Of a stretch of DNA of 8,886 nt, positions 1-6,403 are shown one piece after another (the stretch's first letter is position 1; every line of letters starts with the position of its first letter). The position numbers were made by a program, and so were the translations under genes. The stretch is from an uncultured Lachnospiraceae bacterium (GTDB lineage: Bacteria; Bacillota; Clostridia; Lachnospirales; Lachnospiraceae), in the NCBI GenBank assembly GCA_947591115.1, contig CANQCX010000072.1:1-8886 (forward strand), read 5' to 3'. The notes below the pieces were generated by a model. The model ran no database searches and was not told the DNA's origin. It saw only the letters and a list, made by a program, of their open reading frames with translations.

Positions 1-683
1 TAGAGGAAGCAGGACGCATGATAAAGGCAAAAAACCCCCAAACACTGTTTCATGTGGATGCGGTGCAGTCCTACGGGAAGAAGCTTCTTTATCCGAAAAA
101 ATGCGGGATTGATCTGCTGTCGGTCAGCGGACACAAAATTCATGGGCCGAAAGGAAGCGGCTGCTTGTATATACAGGAAAAAACCAAAATAAAACCGTTG
201 TTTTACGGCGGAGGACAGCAGAGGGGATTGCGCTCGGGGACGGAAAACGTTCCGGCGATCGCGGGTTTCGGACTGGCTGCGGAAGAAGCGTACCGCGATC
301 TGGAACAGAAGGTGCAGCATATGTACAAGCTTCGGGAACATGCCCTTCGGGAACTGGCTTTGCTCTCGGGCGTGTCGGTAAACGGCGCGCAGGGAAGCGA
401 GGCGGCGCCGCATATCATAAGCGTCAGCGTTGAGGGCGTGCGTGCGGAGGTGCTGCTCCATGCGCTGGAGGAACGGTCGGTATATGTATCGTCGGGGAGC
501 GCCTGCTCCTCCAATAAGCCGTCGGTCAGCCGTACTTTAAAAGCGATCGGCTTGAAGGAACCGCTGCTGGATGCGACGATACGGCTCAGCTTTTGCGAGA
601 CGACCACGCTGGAGGAAGTCGATTACGCGCTTTCCGTTATGAAAGAAGTCATTCCCATGCTCCAGAAATACATACGGCGTTAG
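1..683 (+). CDS. Cysteine desulfurase, class V aminotransferase (NifS/IscS family), 5'-truncated by window edge
   Basis: This PLP enzyme removes sulfur from cysteine as an enzyme-bound persulfide and passes it to an acceptor. The frame is open from base 3, so the ATG at 18 is internal; roughly the last 226 residues of a protein that usually has about 380 are visible. Counting from that ATG, the HVDAVQ motif is at 12-17 (Asp and Gln contact the cofactor). The Schiff-base lysine is K40 in SGHKIHGPKG, RSGTENV follows, and the catalytic cysteine is C163 in SGSACSS (codon 504-506). All key residues in the visible part are intact. thiI begins 39 bases downstream, so the likely acceptor is ThiI, as in the NifZ-ThiI pair of Bacillus subtilis. 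The family is clear; which NifS/IscS subgroup it belongs to, and so its symbol, is inferred only from the neighbour. The missing N-terminus should hold the rest of the PLP pocket. Confidence 0.95.
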   Translation, partial: EEAGRMIKAKNPQTLFHVDAVQSYGKKLLYPKKCGIDLLSVSGHKIHGPKGSGCLYIQEKTKIKPLFYGGGQQRGLRSGTENVPAIAGFGLAAEEAYRDLEQKVQHMYKLREHALRELALLSGVSVNGAQGSEAAPHIISVSVEGVRAEVLLHALEERSVYVSSGSACSSNKPSVSRTLKAIGLKEPLLDATIRLSFCETTTLEEVDYALSVMKEVIPMLQKYIRR

Positions 684-722
684 GAAGGAACTGGAAAGTT
701 CGCACAGCAGAAAGGAATCGTT

Positions 723-1919
723 ATGTACACAGCTTTTTTGATCAAATATGCGGAGATCGCAATCAAAGGAAAAAACCGGTACTTGTTTGAAGACGCTCTT
801 GTCCGCAATATCGAACGCCAGCTTCAGCATGCGGACGGCAATTATACGGTACGCAAGGAAAACGGGCGCATTTACGTAGAAACGGAAGGGGACTACGATT
901 ATGAGGAAACCGTACAGGCGCTGCAGAAGGTGTTTGGGATTGTAGGAATCTGTCCGGTCGTTCTGCTGGAGGATGAAGGCTTTGATGCGCTGGCGGAGCA
1001 GGTAATCCAATACATCGCCGAAGAATATCCCGACAGGCGGTTTACGTTTAAAGTAGACGCGCGCCGCGCGCGAAAGAATTATCCGATGAATTCGATGGAG
1101 ATCAACGCGGCATTGGGAGAAAAGATTCTGGAAGCGTTTCCGGAAACAAAAGTGGATGTTCATCATCCGCAGGTCCGGATCCATGTTGAGGTGCGCCCGA
1201 AGATCAATCTTTATTCCAAAGAAATTTCGGGGTTGGGCGGAATGCCGCTCGGTACGGCGGGAAAGGCAATGCTGCTGTTATCCGGCGGAATTGACAGTCC
1301 GGTTGCCGGTTATATGATCTCGCGGCGCGGGGTTACGATCGAAGCGGTCTATTTTCATGCGCCGCCGTATACCAGCGAACGCGCGAAGCAAAAAGTCGTT
1401 GATCTTGCCAAAAAAATATCGGCTTACTGCGGACCGATCCGTCTGCACGTAGTCAATTTTACAGACATCCAGCTCTATATTTATGAGAAATGCCCGCATG
1501 AGGAGCTGACGATCATCATGCGCCGTTATATGATGAAGATTGCGGAGCATTTTGCAAAAGAAAACGGCTGTCTGGGACTGGTCACAGGAGAGAGCATCGG
1601 ACAGGTGGCAAGCCAGACCATGCAGTCGCTTGCGGCAACAAACGAAGTCTGCACGCTTCCGGTGTACCGGCCGCTGATCGCAATGGACAAGCAGGAGATC
1701 GTTGAGATCGCGGAGCGGATCGATACATATGAAACCTCTATTCAGCCGTTTGAAGACTGCTGTACCATCTTCGTGGCAAAACATCCGGTTACAAAGCCGA
1801 ATGTGGAATACATTAAAAAATCAGAAAGAAAGCTAGAGGAGCGGATCGGAGAGCTGTTTCAGGAGGCGGTCGCGTCTGTCGAAACGATTTTGGTCGAAGC
1901 GGAGCCGGATTTCGTATAA
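723..1919 (+). CDS. thiI: ThiI, tRNA uracil 4-sulfurtransferase / thiamine sulfur carrier enzyme
   Basis: ThiI adenylates U8 of tRNA and replaces its oxygen with sulfur to give s4U, a near-UV sensor; in some species it also supplies sulfur for the thiazole of thiamine. At 398 aa it has the Bacillus-type length. In order: an N-terminal ferredoxin-like part, a THUMP RNA-binding region at about 60-165, then the PP-loop ATPase domain with the SGGIDSP nucleotide motif at 187-193. The C-terminal rhodanese domain of E. coli ThiI is absent. A conserved Cys-Cys pair in EDCCTIF (C346, C347), followed by PVTKP, lies near the end and is the likely site of persulfide transfer. AAAGGAA at 711-717 with a 5-base spacer supports the ATG. 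The gene probably shares a transcript with the upstream desulfurase, its presumed sulfur donor. A hairpin terminator follows the stop within a few bases. Confidence 0.96.
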   Translation: MYTAFLIKYAEIAIKGKNRYLFEDALVRNIERQLQHADGNYTVRKENGRIYVETEGDYDYEETVQALQKVFGIVGICPVVLLEDEGFDALAEQVIQYIAEEYPDRRFTFKVDARRARKNYPMNSMEINAALGEKILEAFPETKVDVHHPQVRIHVEVRPKINLYSKEISGLGGMPLGTAGKAMLLLSGGIDSPVAGYMISRRGVTIEAVYFHAPPYTSERAKQKVVDLAKKISAYCGPIRLHVVNFTDIQLYIYEKCPHEELTIIMRRYMMKIAEHFAKENGCLGLVTGESIGQVASQTMQSLAATNEVCTLPVYRPLIAMDKQEIVEIAERIDTYETSIQPFEDCCTIFVAKHPVTKPNVEYIKKSERKLEERIGELFQEAVASVETILVEAEPDFV

Positions 1920-1921
1920 AA

Positions 1922-1946
1922 AAAGAAGACCTCTGCGGTCTTCTTT
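1922..1946. terminator. Bidirectional intrinsic terminator between thiI and the HPr-like gene
   Basis: A perfect 10-bp inverted repeat (AAAGAAGACC / GGTCTTCTTT) encloses a 5-base loop and lies between two convergent genes. On the minus strand the stem is followed by an unbroken T run (complement of the A run at 1918-1924), a classical terminator for the HPr-like gene. On the plus strand the T-rich right arm runs into TCAAAC, so the signal for thiI is weaker but usable. Confidence 0.88.
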
Positions 1947-1967
1947 CAAACAGCGCTCGGCTGAAGA

Positions 1968-2201
1968 TTACTCGATCAGGTACGGCTTTAAAACCTCCAT
2001 GATCTCATCCAGATTGTTTTCCGTATGTATGGCAAGATCAATCGGCTTGGATAAGTCTAAACTGAAGATCCCCATGATCGACTTGGCGTCAATGACATAA
2101 CGACCGGAAATTAAATCAAAATCAAAGTCAAACTGCGCGATCGCGTTGACGAATGTTTTTACTTTGCTGATGGAATTTAAAGAAATCTGTACTGTTTTCA
2201 T
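1968..2201 (-). CDS. HPr-like protein without the phosphorylatable histidine
   Basis: This 77-residue protein has the size and fold signature of the PTS phosphocarrier HPr. The best match is the central motif DAKSIMGIFSLDL (38-50), equivalent to the KSIMGVMSL segment of HPr; S41 aligns with the regulatory Ser46 that HPr kinase phosphorylates. The usual N-terminal GIHARPA active site is missing: the corresponding stretch reads NSISKVKTFVNAI (9-21), and the only histidine is H59. It is therefore unlikely to relay phosphate from enzyme I. A regulatory or structural role is an inference. AAGGAGGT (complement of 2208-2215) lies 6 bases before the ATG, a very strong ribosome binding site. It is monocistronic, with its own promoter and terminator. 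It would be annotated as an HPr family protein; its function is unknown to me. Confidence 0.85.
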   Translation of the reverse strand: MKTVQISLNSISKVKTFVNAIAQFDFDFDLISGRYVIDAKSIMGIFSLDLSKPIDLAIHTENNLDEIMEVLKPYLIE

Positions 2202-2240
2202 AAGAAAACCTCCTTGTAAACTGTTGAACTATTTACCATG

Positions 2241-2269
2241 ATAGTAATCGTTTTTTGAGGAAAAGTCAA
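2241..2269 (-). promoter_or_regulatory. Sigma-A type promoter for the HPr-like gene
   Basis: Read on the minus strand, TTGACT (complement of 2264-2269) is followed after exactly 17 bases by TACTAT (complement of 2241-2246). Transcription would start near 2234 and give a leader of about 33 bases. The leader contains a short inverted repeat (GTAAA / TTTAC, 2216-2236) just upstream of the ribosome binding site; its significance is unclear. Confidence 0.65.
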
Positions 2270-2270
2270 T

Positions 2271-2276
2271 TATAAT
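2271..2276 (+). promoter_or_regulatory. TATAAT hexamer directly before mtaB, possible -10 box
   Basis: A perfect TATAAT sits one base before the AGGAG (2277-2281) that serves mtaB. No good -35 box lies 16-18 bases upstream (the stretch reads around TCGTTT). A start about 7 bases downstream would fall past the ribosome binding site and give a nearly leaderless mRNA. It may be a weak or secondary promoter, or chance in an AT-rich gap; I did not find a better plus-strand promoter for mtaB in this gap. Confidence 0.25.
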
Positions 2277-2287
2277 AGGAGTGAAAA

Positions 2288-3589
2288 ATGAAAAAAGCTG
2301 CTCTGCACAATCTTGGGTGTAAAGTAAATGCATATGAAACGGAAGCAATGCAGCAGATGTTGGAGGAGGCAGGGTATGAGATCGTGCCGTTTTCGGAGGC
2401 GGCGGATGTCTATGTGATCAATACTTGCTCCGTTACCAATATTGCGGATCGCAAATCCCGCCAGATGCTGCATCGTGCCAAAAAAAGGAATCCGTCCGCA
2501 GTTGTCGTCGCCGCCGGCTGCTATGCACAGACCAAAACCGCAGAGGCGCTTTCGGATCCTGCCGTAGACATTGTCCTCGGAAATAACAAAAAGAAGGAGC
2601 TGGTAGATTGCATCAACGACTTCCTCTGCCAAAGACAGCCGCTTGAGGCGGTCGGCGACATCAATGCCGGACAGCAGGAATTTGAGGAGCTTCATTTAAA
2701 ACAGAACGCCGGTCATACCAGAGTGTTTTTAAAGGTTCAGGATGGTTGCAGCCAGTTCTGCAGCTACTGCATCATTCCGTATGCAAGGGGACGGGTGCGG
2801 AGCCGGAAGCCGGAGCAGGTTCTCGAGGAGGGAAAGCGGCTTGCCGCACAGGGGTACAAAGAAGTGGTTCTGACCGGAATTCATTTAAGCTCCTACGGGA
2901 CGGACTGCGGAGAAACCCTGCTGCATCTGATTCAGGAGGTACATCAAATCGAGGGCATCTGGAGAATCCGACTGGGTTCGCTTGAGCCGAAGATCATTAC
3001 CGAAGAATTCGTCCGCGCGCTTTCGAAGCTGCCCAAGCTGTGTCCGCATTTTCATCTGTCGCTGCAAAGCGGCTGCGACGATACGCTTCGGCGGATGAAC
3101 CGGCACTATACAACGGCGGAATACGAAGAAGGCTGCCGTCTGCTCCGGAGTTATTTTGACCGTCCGGCGATTACCACCGATGTCATTGTCGGATTTCCGG
3201 GAGAGACGGAGGAGGAATTTGCCCAAACCAAAGCGTTTTTGGAAAAAATACATTTTTACGAAATGCATGTTTTTAAGTATTCCAAAAGAGAGGGAACGCG
3301 CGCCGCTTCCATGCCGGAGCAGGTTGAGGAAACGGTTAAGGCACAGCGCAGCAATGAACTGATCGCGCTGGGCAGACGGATGTCGGAGGAATTCCGTTCG
3401 CTTTATCGGGGCACCGAGCAGGAGGTTTTGTTTGAGGAAACAGAAACGATCTGTCAAAAGAACTACTGCGTCGGTTATACCAGAGAATATATCCGGACGG
3501 CGAAACAAACTGACGAGGAGCTGACGAACCGGCTGTATCGGGGCGTGATCGGCTCTGCGATTACGAATGATTTATATGAAATGCAATAA
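2288..3589 (+). CDS. mtaB: MtaB, tRNA N6-threonylcarbamoyladenosine (t6A37) methylthiotransferase
   Basis: This radical-SAM enzyme adds a methylthio group to C2 of t6A at position 37 of ANN-decoding tRNAs, giving ms2t6A, which stabilises codon-anticodon pairing. The protein has 433 residues, normal for the family. The N-terminal UPF0004 domain (about 1-105) carries the three auxiliary-cluster cysteines C11 (LGCKVN), C47 (NTCSVT) and C78 (AGCYAQ). The radical-SAM CxxxCxxC motif is C154, C158, C161 in GCSQFCSYCIIPYARG. A C-terminal TRAM-type RNA-binding region starts near 370. LGCKVNAYE near the start and the IIPYARGRVRSR context favour MtaB over MiaB or RimO. The ATG is preceded by AGGAG (2277-2281) with a 6-base spacer. 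The gene is divergent from the HPr-like gene and is followed by a weak terminator-like hairpin and a new promoter. Confidence 0.95.
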   Translation: MKKAALHNLGCKVNAYETEAMQQMLEEAGYEIVPFSEAADVYVINTCSVTNIADRKSRQMLHRAKKRNPSAVVVAAGCYAQTKTAEALSDPAVDIVLGNNKKKELVDCINDFLCQRQPLEAVGDINAGQQEFEELHLKQNAGHTRVFLKVQDGCSQFCSYCIIPYARGRVRSRKPEQVLEEGKRLAAQGYKEVVLTGIHLSSYGTDCGETLLHLIQEVHQIEGIWRIRLGSLEPKIITEEFVRALSKLPKLCPHFHLSLQSGCDDTLRRMNRHYTTAEYEEGCRLLRSYFDRPAITTDVIVGFPGETEEEFAQTKAFLEKIHFYEMHVFKYSKREGTRAASMPEQVEETVKAQRSNELIALGRRMSEEFRSLYRGTEQEVLFEETETICQKNYCVGYTREYIRTAKQTDEELTNRLYRGVIGSAITNDLYEMQ

Positions 3590-3604
3590 AGGTTGTATTT
3601 TTTT
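3578..3604 (+). terminator. Weak terminator-like hairpin overlapping the mtaB stop
   Basis: ATGCAA (3581-3586) can pair with TTGTAT (3593-3598), with one G-T pair, around a 6-base loop that contains the stop codon. A-T pairs extend the stem outward, and six more T residues follow (3599-3604). The stem is AT-rich and weak, so it would give partial termination at best. Confidence 0.35.
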
Positions 3605-3621
3605 GCCGAGTAGTTTACAAT
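3593..3621 (+). promoter_or_regulatory. Probable promoter of the ireB operon
   Basis: TTGTAT (3593-3598) and TACAAT (3616-3621) are separated by 17 bases, starting 4 bases after the mtaB stop codon. The -10 box matches consensus at five of six positions; the -35 box matches only in TTG. Transcription would begin near 3628, about 23 bases before the ATG of ireB. The -35 box coincides with the right arm of the weak hairpin that ends mtaB. Confidence 0.55.
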
Positions 3622-3650
3622 AGAGGGAACAAGGGCAAGGGCGTGAGAAT

Positions 3651-3932
3651 ATGCAGAACATCAATAATACACAATATTTTACAGTAGAAAAGGAGCCGGA
3701 GCTTCAGGTAAAGGACGTTCTTCGGGTTGTATATCAGGCGTTAAGCGAGAAGGGTTACAATCCGGTCAATCAGATGGTGGGATATATTATGTCCGGAGAT
3801 CCTACTTATATTACCAGCCACAACAATGCCAGAAGCCTGATCATGAAAGTGGAGCGTGACGAGCTGGTGGAGGAGGTCCTCAGGGCGTATATTACCAATC
3901 ATTCATGGGAATCCTCCGGTACGGAGAAATAA
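3651..3932 (+). CDS. ireB: IreB family regulatory phosphoprotein (UPF0297 / DUF965)
   Basis: IreB is a small cytoplasmic protein of Firmicutes. In Enterococcus faecalis it is phosphorylated on N-terminal threonines by the PASTA kinase IreK and modulates intrinsic cephalosporin resistance. Here it has 93 residues. The family core is plain: VYQALSEKGYNPVNQMVGY (27-45), then SGDPTYITSHNNAR (48-61) and ERDELVEEVL (68-77). The N-terminus has T7 and T11 as candidate phosphosites; matching them to the enterococcal sites is an inference. A short tail after the core (NHSWESSGTEK) is encoded by DNA that also carries the ruvX ribosome binding site. AAGGG at 3637-3641 is a modest ribosome binding site with a 9-base spacer. 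The order ireB-ruvX-DUF1292 matches B. subtilis yrzL-yrrK-yrzB. The partner kinase is not in the window. Confidence 0.93.
   Translation: MQNINNTQYFTVEKEPELQVKDVLRVVYQALSEKGYNPVNQMVGYIMSGDPTYITSHNNARSLIMKVERDELVEEVLRAYITNHSWESSGTEK
3923..3926 (+). promoter_or_regulatory. Ribosome binding site fixing the ruvX start at 3932
   Basis: GGAG with a 5-base spacer points to the ATG at 3932-3934, which shares its first base with the TAA stop of ireB (TAATG). The in-frame ATG at 3905 has no comparable site and would add nine residues before the family's conserved MRILGLDFG start. Confidence 0.75.
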
Positions 3933-4393
3933 TGCGGATTTTGGGATTGGATTTCGGTTCGAAGACGGTCGGCGTTGCGGTAAGCGATCCGCTGATGATG
4001 ACGGCGCAGGGAGTTGAGATCGTCCGCAGAAAGTCGTCGGGCAAACTCCGCCAGACGCTTGCGCGGATCGACGAGCTGGCACGTCAGTACGAGGCAGGGA
4101 CGATCGTATTGGGTTATCCGAAGAATATGAATAATACGGAAGGAGAGCGCTGCGAGAAGACGAAGGAGTTTAGGGAACTGCTGATAAAACGTACCGGATG
4201 TGAGGTCGTGCTTTGGGATGAACGTCTTACAACCGTTGCGGCGGACCGCATCATGAAGGAAACGGGGATCCGCAGGGAAAACCGTAAGAACTATGTGGAT
4301 GAAATTGCTGCGGTATTGATTCTTCAGGGATATCTGGATTATCTTCGTAATACAGACGTAGGCCCCAACCCTCTGGCAGAGAGTCCGCAATAG
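3932..4393 (+). CDS. ruvX: RuvX/YqgF, putative pre-16S rRNA nuclease (RNase H-like fold)
   Basis: RuvX (YqgF, YrrK in B. subtilis) is an essential RNase H-fold nuclease implicated in maturing the 5' end of 16S rRNA; it was earlier called a Holliday junction resolvase. The chosen start gives 153 residues, close to the usual 140-150. Conserved segments are LGLDFGSKTVGVAVSD at the N-terminus (acidic D7), GYPKNMNNTEG in the middle, DERLTT (D96, E97) and NYVDEIAAVLILQGYLD (D123). The spacing of D7, E97 and D123 is what the catalytic triad requires. The gene is translationally coupled to ireB through TAATG. A role in rRNA processing fits RNase J downstream and the rRNA leader at the window end. A hairpin overlaps its stop codon. 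Confidence 0.94.
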   Translation: MRILGLDFGSKTVGVAVSDPLMMTAQGVEIVRRKSSGKLRQTLARIDELARQYEAGTIVLGYPKNMNNTEGERCEKTKEFRELLIKRTGCEVVLWDERLTTVAADRIMKETGIRRENRKNYVDEIAAVLILQGYLDYLRNTDVGPNPLAESPQ

Positions 4394-4407
4394 GACTCTT
4401 TCTTTCT
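4378..4407 (+). terminator. Hairpin with U-rich tail between ruvX and DUF1292 gene
   Basis: AGAGTCC (4380-4386) pairs with GGACTCT (4393-4399) around a 6-base loop holding the ruvX stop codon; one G-T and one A-T pair lengthen the stem to 9 bp. The tail is TTTCTTTCT (from the stem end on), a T-rich tract broken by C. Within an operon this suggests partial termination or mRNA stabilisation and processing, not a full stop. Confidence 0.45.
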
Positions 4408-4430
4408 GGCGGAAACAAAAAGGAGATCTT

Positions 4431-4694
4431 ATGGAAAAAATAACGTTTACAGATCCGGAAACAGAAGAAGAAACCGAATTTGCGGTAGAAGAAGAAACAC
4501 AGTTGAACGGAGTGAACTATCTATTGGTTTCGGACGGCGCAGAGGACGGAGATTGTGAAGCATATATACTAAAGGAGCTTCATACGCAGGATGAGGAAGT
4601 CGTATTTCAGGTGGTCGAGGATGAGGTCGAGCTTGCCGCCCTTGCAAAAGTATTTTCTGAGCTTGCGGATGAAGGAACAAAAGTAGAGTTTTAA
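4431..4694 (+). CDS. DUF1292 family protein (YrzB-like), small acidic protein
   Basis: This 87-residue protein belongs to DUF1292, for which I know no biochemical function. It is strongly acidic, with Glu-rich patches at both ends (for example TDPETEEETEFAVEEE early on). The family's pattern is recognisable: an N-terminal FTDPETEEE-type strand, a central YLLVSDGAEDGDCEAYILK segment and a closing helix VELAALAKVFSEL. No signal peptide or membrane segment is visible. AGGAG (4421-4425) lies 5 bases before the ATG. It occupies its usual place after ireB and ruvX, so a link to RNA processing or envelope signalling is plausible from context only. The next gene, RNase J, starts 31 bases after its stop. 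Confidence 0.88.
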   Translation: MEKITFTDPETEEETEFAVEEETQLNGVNYLLVSDGAEDGDCEAYILKELHTQDEEVVFQVVEDEVELAALAKVFSELADEGTKVEF

Positions 4695-4713
4695 TCGTTC
4701 GGAAAAGAAAATT

Positions 4714-4718
4714 GGAGG
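4714..4718 (+). promoter_or_regulatory. Ribosome binding site for the TTG start of RNase J
   Basis: GGAGG stands 7 bases before the TTG at 4726-4728. The next in-frame ATG lies well inside the conserved metallo-beta-lactamase fold (IGMNIT region), so the TTG is the credible start. Confidence 0.8.
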
Positions 4719-4725
4719 TAACAGT

Positions 4726-6399
4726 TTGAAAACAGAACAACAGAATATTGGACAGAAGCTAAAGATTATCCCGCTGGGCGGATTAGAGCAGATCGGAATG
4801 AACATTACGGCTTTTGAGTACGGAGACAGCATTATAGTCGTAGATTGCGGACTTTCTTTCCCAGAGGATGATATGCTTGGAATTGACCTTGTCATACCGG
4901 ACGTGACGTATCTGAAAGAAAATTTGGACAGGGTTAAGGGATTTTTTATCACGCATGGGCATGAGGATCATATTGGCGCGATTCCTTATGTGCTTCGTGA
5001 CATCAATGTACCGATCTACGCGACAAAGCTGACCATCGGGATCATTGAACACAAATTAAAAGAACATGATATGCTGGCGAAAACCAAGCGGAAGGTGGTC
5101 AGATACGGACAGCACATCAATCTGGGATGCTTCCGCGTAGAATTTATCAAAACCAACCACAGCATACAGGATGCGGCGGCGCTGGCGATCTATTCTCCGG
5201 CGGGGACCATTGTGCATACCGGAGATTTTAAAGTGGACTACACGCCGGTATTTGGCGACGCCATTGACCTGCAGCGTTTTGGCGAGATCGGAAAGAAGGG
5301 AGTGCTTGCGCTGCTTTGCGACAGTACCAATGCGGAGCGCCCGGGTTTTACCATGTCCGAAAAGACCGTCGGAAAGACGTTGGACAATATTTTTGCGGAT
5401 CATAAAAATACCAGAATCATCATTGCGACATTTGCATCCAATGTAGACCGCGTGCAGCAGATCATCAATTCCGCTGACAAATTCGGGCGTAAAGTCGCGA
5501 TCGAAGGGCGGAGCATGGTAAATATCATTTCCATTGCTTCCGAGCTTGGTTATTTGTCGCTGCCGGACAACATTCTCATCGATGTCGAGCAGCTTCGGAA
5601 TTATCCGGACGAGCAGACCGTCATCATTACGACCGGAAGTCAGGGAGAATCGATGGCGGCGCTTTCCAGAATGGCAAGCGGTATGCACCGGAAGATTTCC
5701 ATCAAGCCGAATGATACCATTATTTTCAGTTCCAATCCGATTCCGGGCAATGAAAAGTCGGTTACCGGCGTGATCAATGAACTGATGTTAAAAGGAGCGG
5801 ACGTGATCTTTCAGGATGTCCATGTTTCCGGACATGCCTGTCAGGAGGATATCAAGCTGATCTATTCTCTGGTCAATCCGAAATACTCCATTCCGGTGCA
5901 TGGAGAATACAAGCATTTGGTAGCGCAGGCGAAGATTGCCGCAGAGCTGGGGTACGATTCGGAGCATATTAAGATCCTTTCCTCCGGCGATGTGTTAGAG
6001 ATCGACGAAAACGGAGCGGAGGTTACCGGACAGGTGCAGGTCGGCAATATTCTGGTAGACGGACTGGGCGTCGGCGATGTCGGAAATATCGTGCTTCGCG
6101 ACCGCCAGCGTCTTGCGGAGGACGGGATCATCGTTGTCGTCATGACGCTGGAAAGCGGCTCCGGACAGCTCTTGGCGGGACCGGACATCGTATCGAGGGG
6201 ATTTGTCTATGTGCGCAATTCCGAAAGCCTGATGGACGAGGCAAAAACGGTGCTGAATGCAACGATGGATTACTGCATGGATCACAACATTACCGACTGG
6301 GGCAGGATCAAGACGGAGATCAAGGACGCGCTGAGTGATTTCGTCTGGAAAGAAACGAAACGCAGACCGATGATCATGCCGATCATTATGGAGGTCTAA
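4726..6399 (+). CDS. rnj: Ribonuclease J (metallo-beta-lactamase / beta-CASP nuclease)
   Basis: RNase J has 5'-to-3' exoribonuclease and endoribonuclease activity and is central to mRNA decay and to rRNA maturation in Firmicutes. The product has 557 residues, the normal length. The N-terminal domain carries the zinc-binding HxHxDH motif THGHEDHIG (H77, H79, D81, H82), followed by H145 in NHSIQD and D167 in HTGDFK. The beta-CASP domain occupies roughly 205-370 and includes ATFASN and GRSMVN. H392 in PVHGEYKH completes the active-site ligands. The C-terminal domain (about 450-557), used for dimerisation, follows. It starts with TTG behind a strong GGAGG. The ribosome binding site of the next gene lies inside its last codons. 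Whether it corresponds to J1 or J2 of B. subtilis cannot be told here. Confidence 0.96.
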   Translation: MKTEQQNIGQKLKIIPLGGLEQIGMNITAFEYGDSIIVVDCGLSFPEDDMLGIDLVIPDVTYLKENLDRVKGFFITHGHEDHIGAIPYVLRDINVPIYATKLTIGIIEHKLKEHDMLAKTKRKVVRYGQHINLGCFRVEFIKTNHSIQDAAALAIYSPAGTIVHTGDFKVDYTPVFGDAIDLQRFGEIGKKGVLALLCDSTNAERPGFTMSEKTVGKTLDNIFADHKNTRIIIATFASNVDRVQQIINSADKFGRKVAIEGRSMVNIISIASELGYLSLPDNILIDVEQLRNYPDEQTVIITTGSQGESMAALSRMASGMHRKISIKPNDTIIFSSNPIPGNEKSVTGVINELMLKGADVIFQDVHVSGHACQEDIKLIYSLVNPKYSIPVHGEYKHLVAQAKIAAELGYDSEHIKILSSGDVLEIDENGAEVTGQVQVGNILVDGLGVGDVGNIVLRDRQRLAEDGIIVVVMTLESGSGQLLAGPDIVSRGFVYVRNSESLMDEAKTVLNATMDYCMDHNITDWGRIKTEIKDALSDFVWKETKRRPMIMPIIMEV

Positions 6400-6403
6400 G
6401 ACG

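Noticed and set aside
688..701. Small inverted repeat GAAC-TGGAAA-GTTC between the desulfurase gene and thiI
   Set aside because: Only a 4-bp stem with no T tail; not distinguishable from chance.
593..790. Plus-strand open frame (65 aa) spanning the desulfurase-thiI junction
   Set aside because: It overlaps the ends of two confident genes in another frame and its translation looks like out-of-frame coding sequence.
537..1184. Long minus-strand open frame (215 aa) opposite the desulfurase end and thiI
   Set aside because: It lies antisense to two clearly conserved genes, its translation shows no recognisable domain, and it is rich in Arg, Phe and Leu as expected from an antisense frame.
2885..3508. 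Minus-strand open frame (207 aa) opposite mtaB
   Set aside because: Fully inside a conserved radical-SAM gene on the other strand, with no recognisable family pattern.
3905..3931. Longer start for ruvX at ATG 3905
   Set aside because: It would add nine residues before the conserved N-terminus; the GGAG and TAATG coupling favour 3932.
5056..5688. Minus-strand open frame (210 aa) opposite RNase J
   Set aside because: Antisense shadow of a well conserved coding region; its composition is His- and Arg-rich and resembles no family I know.
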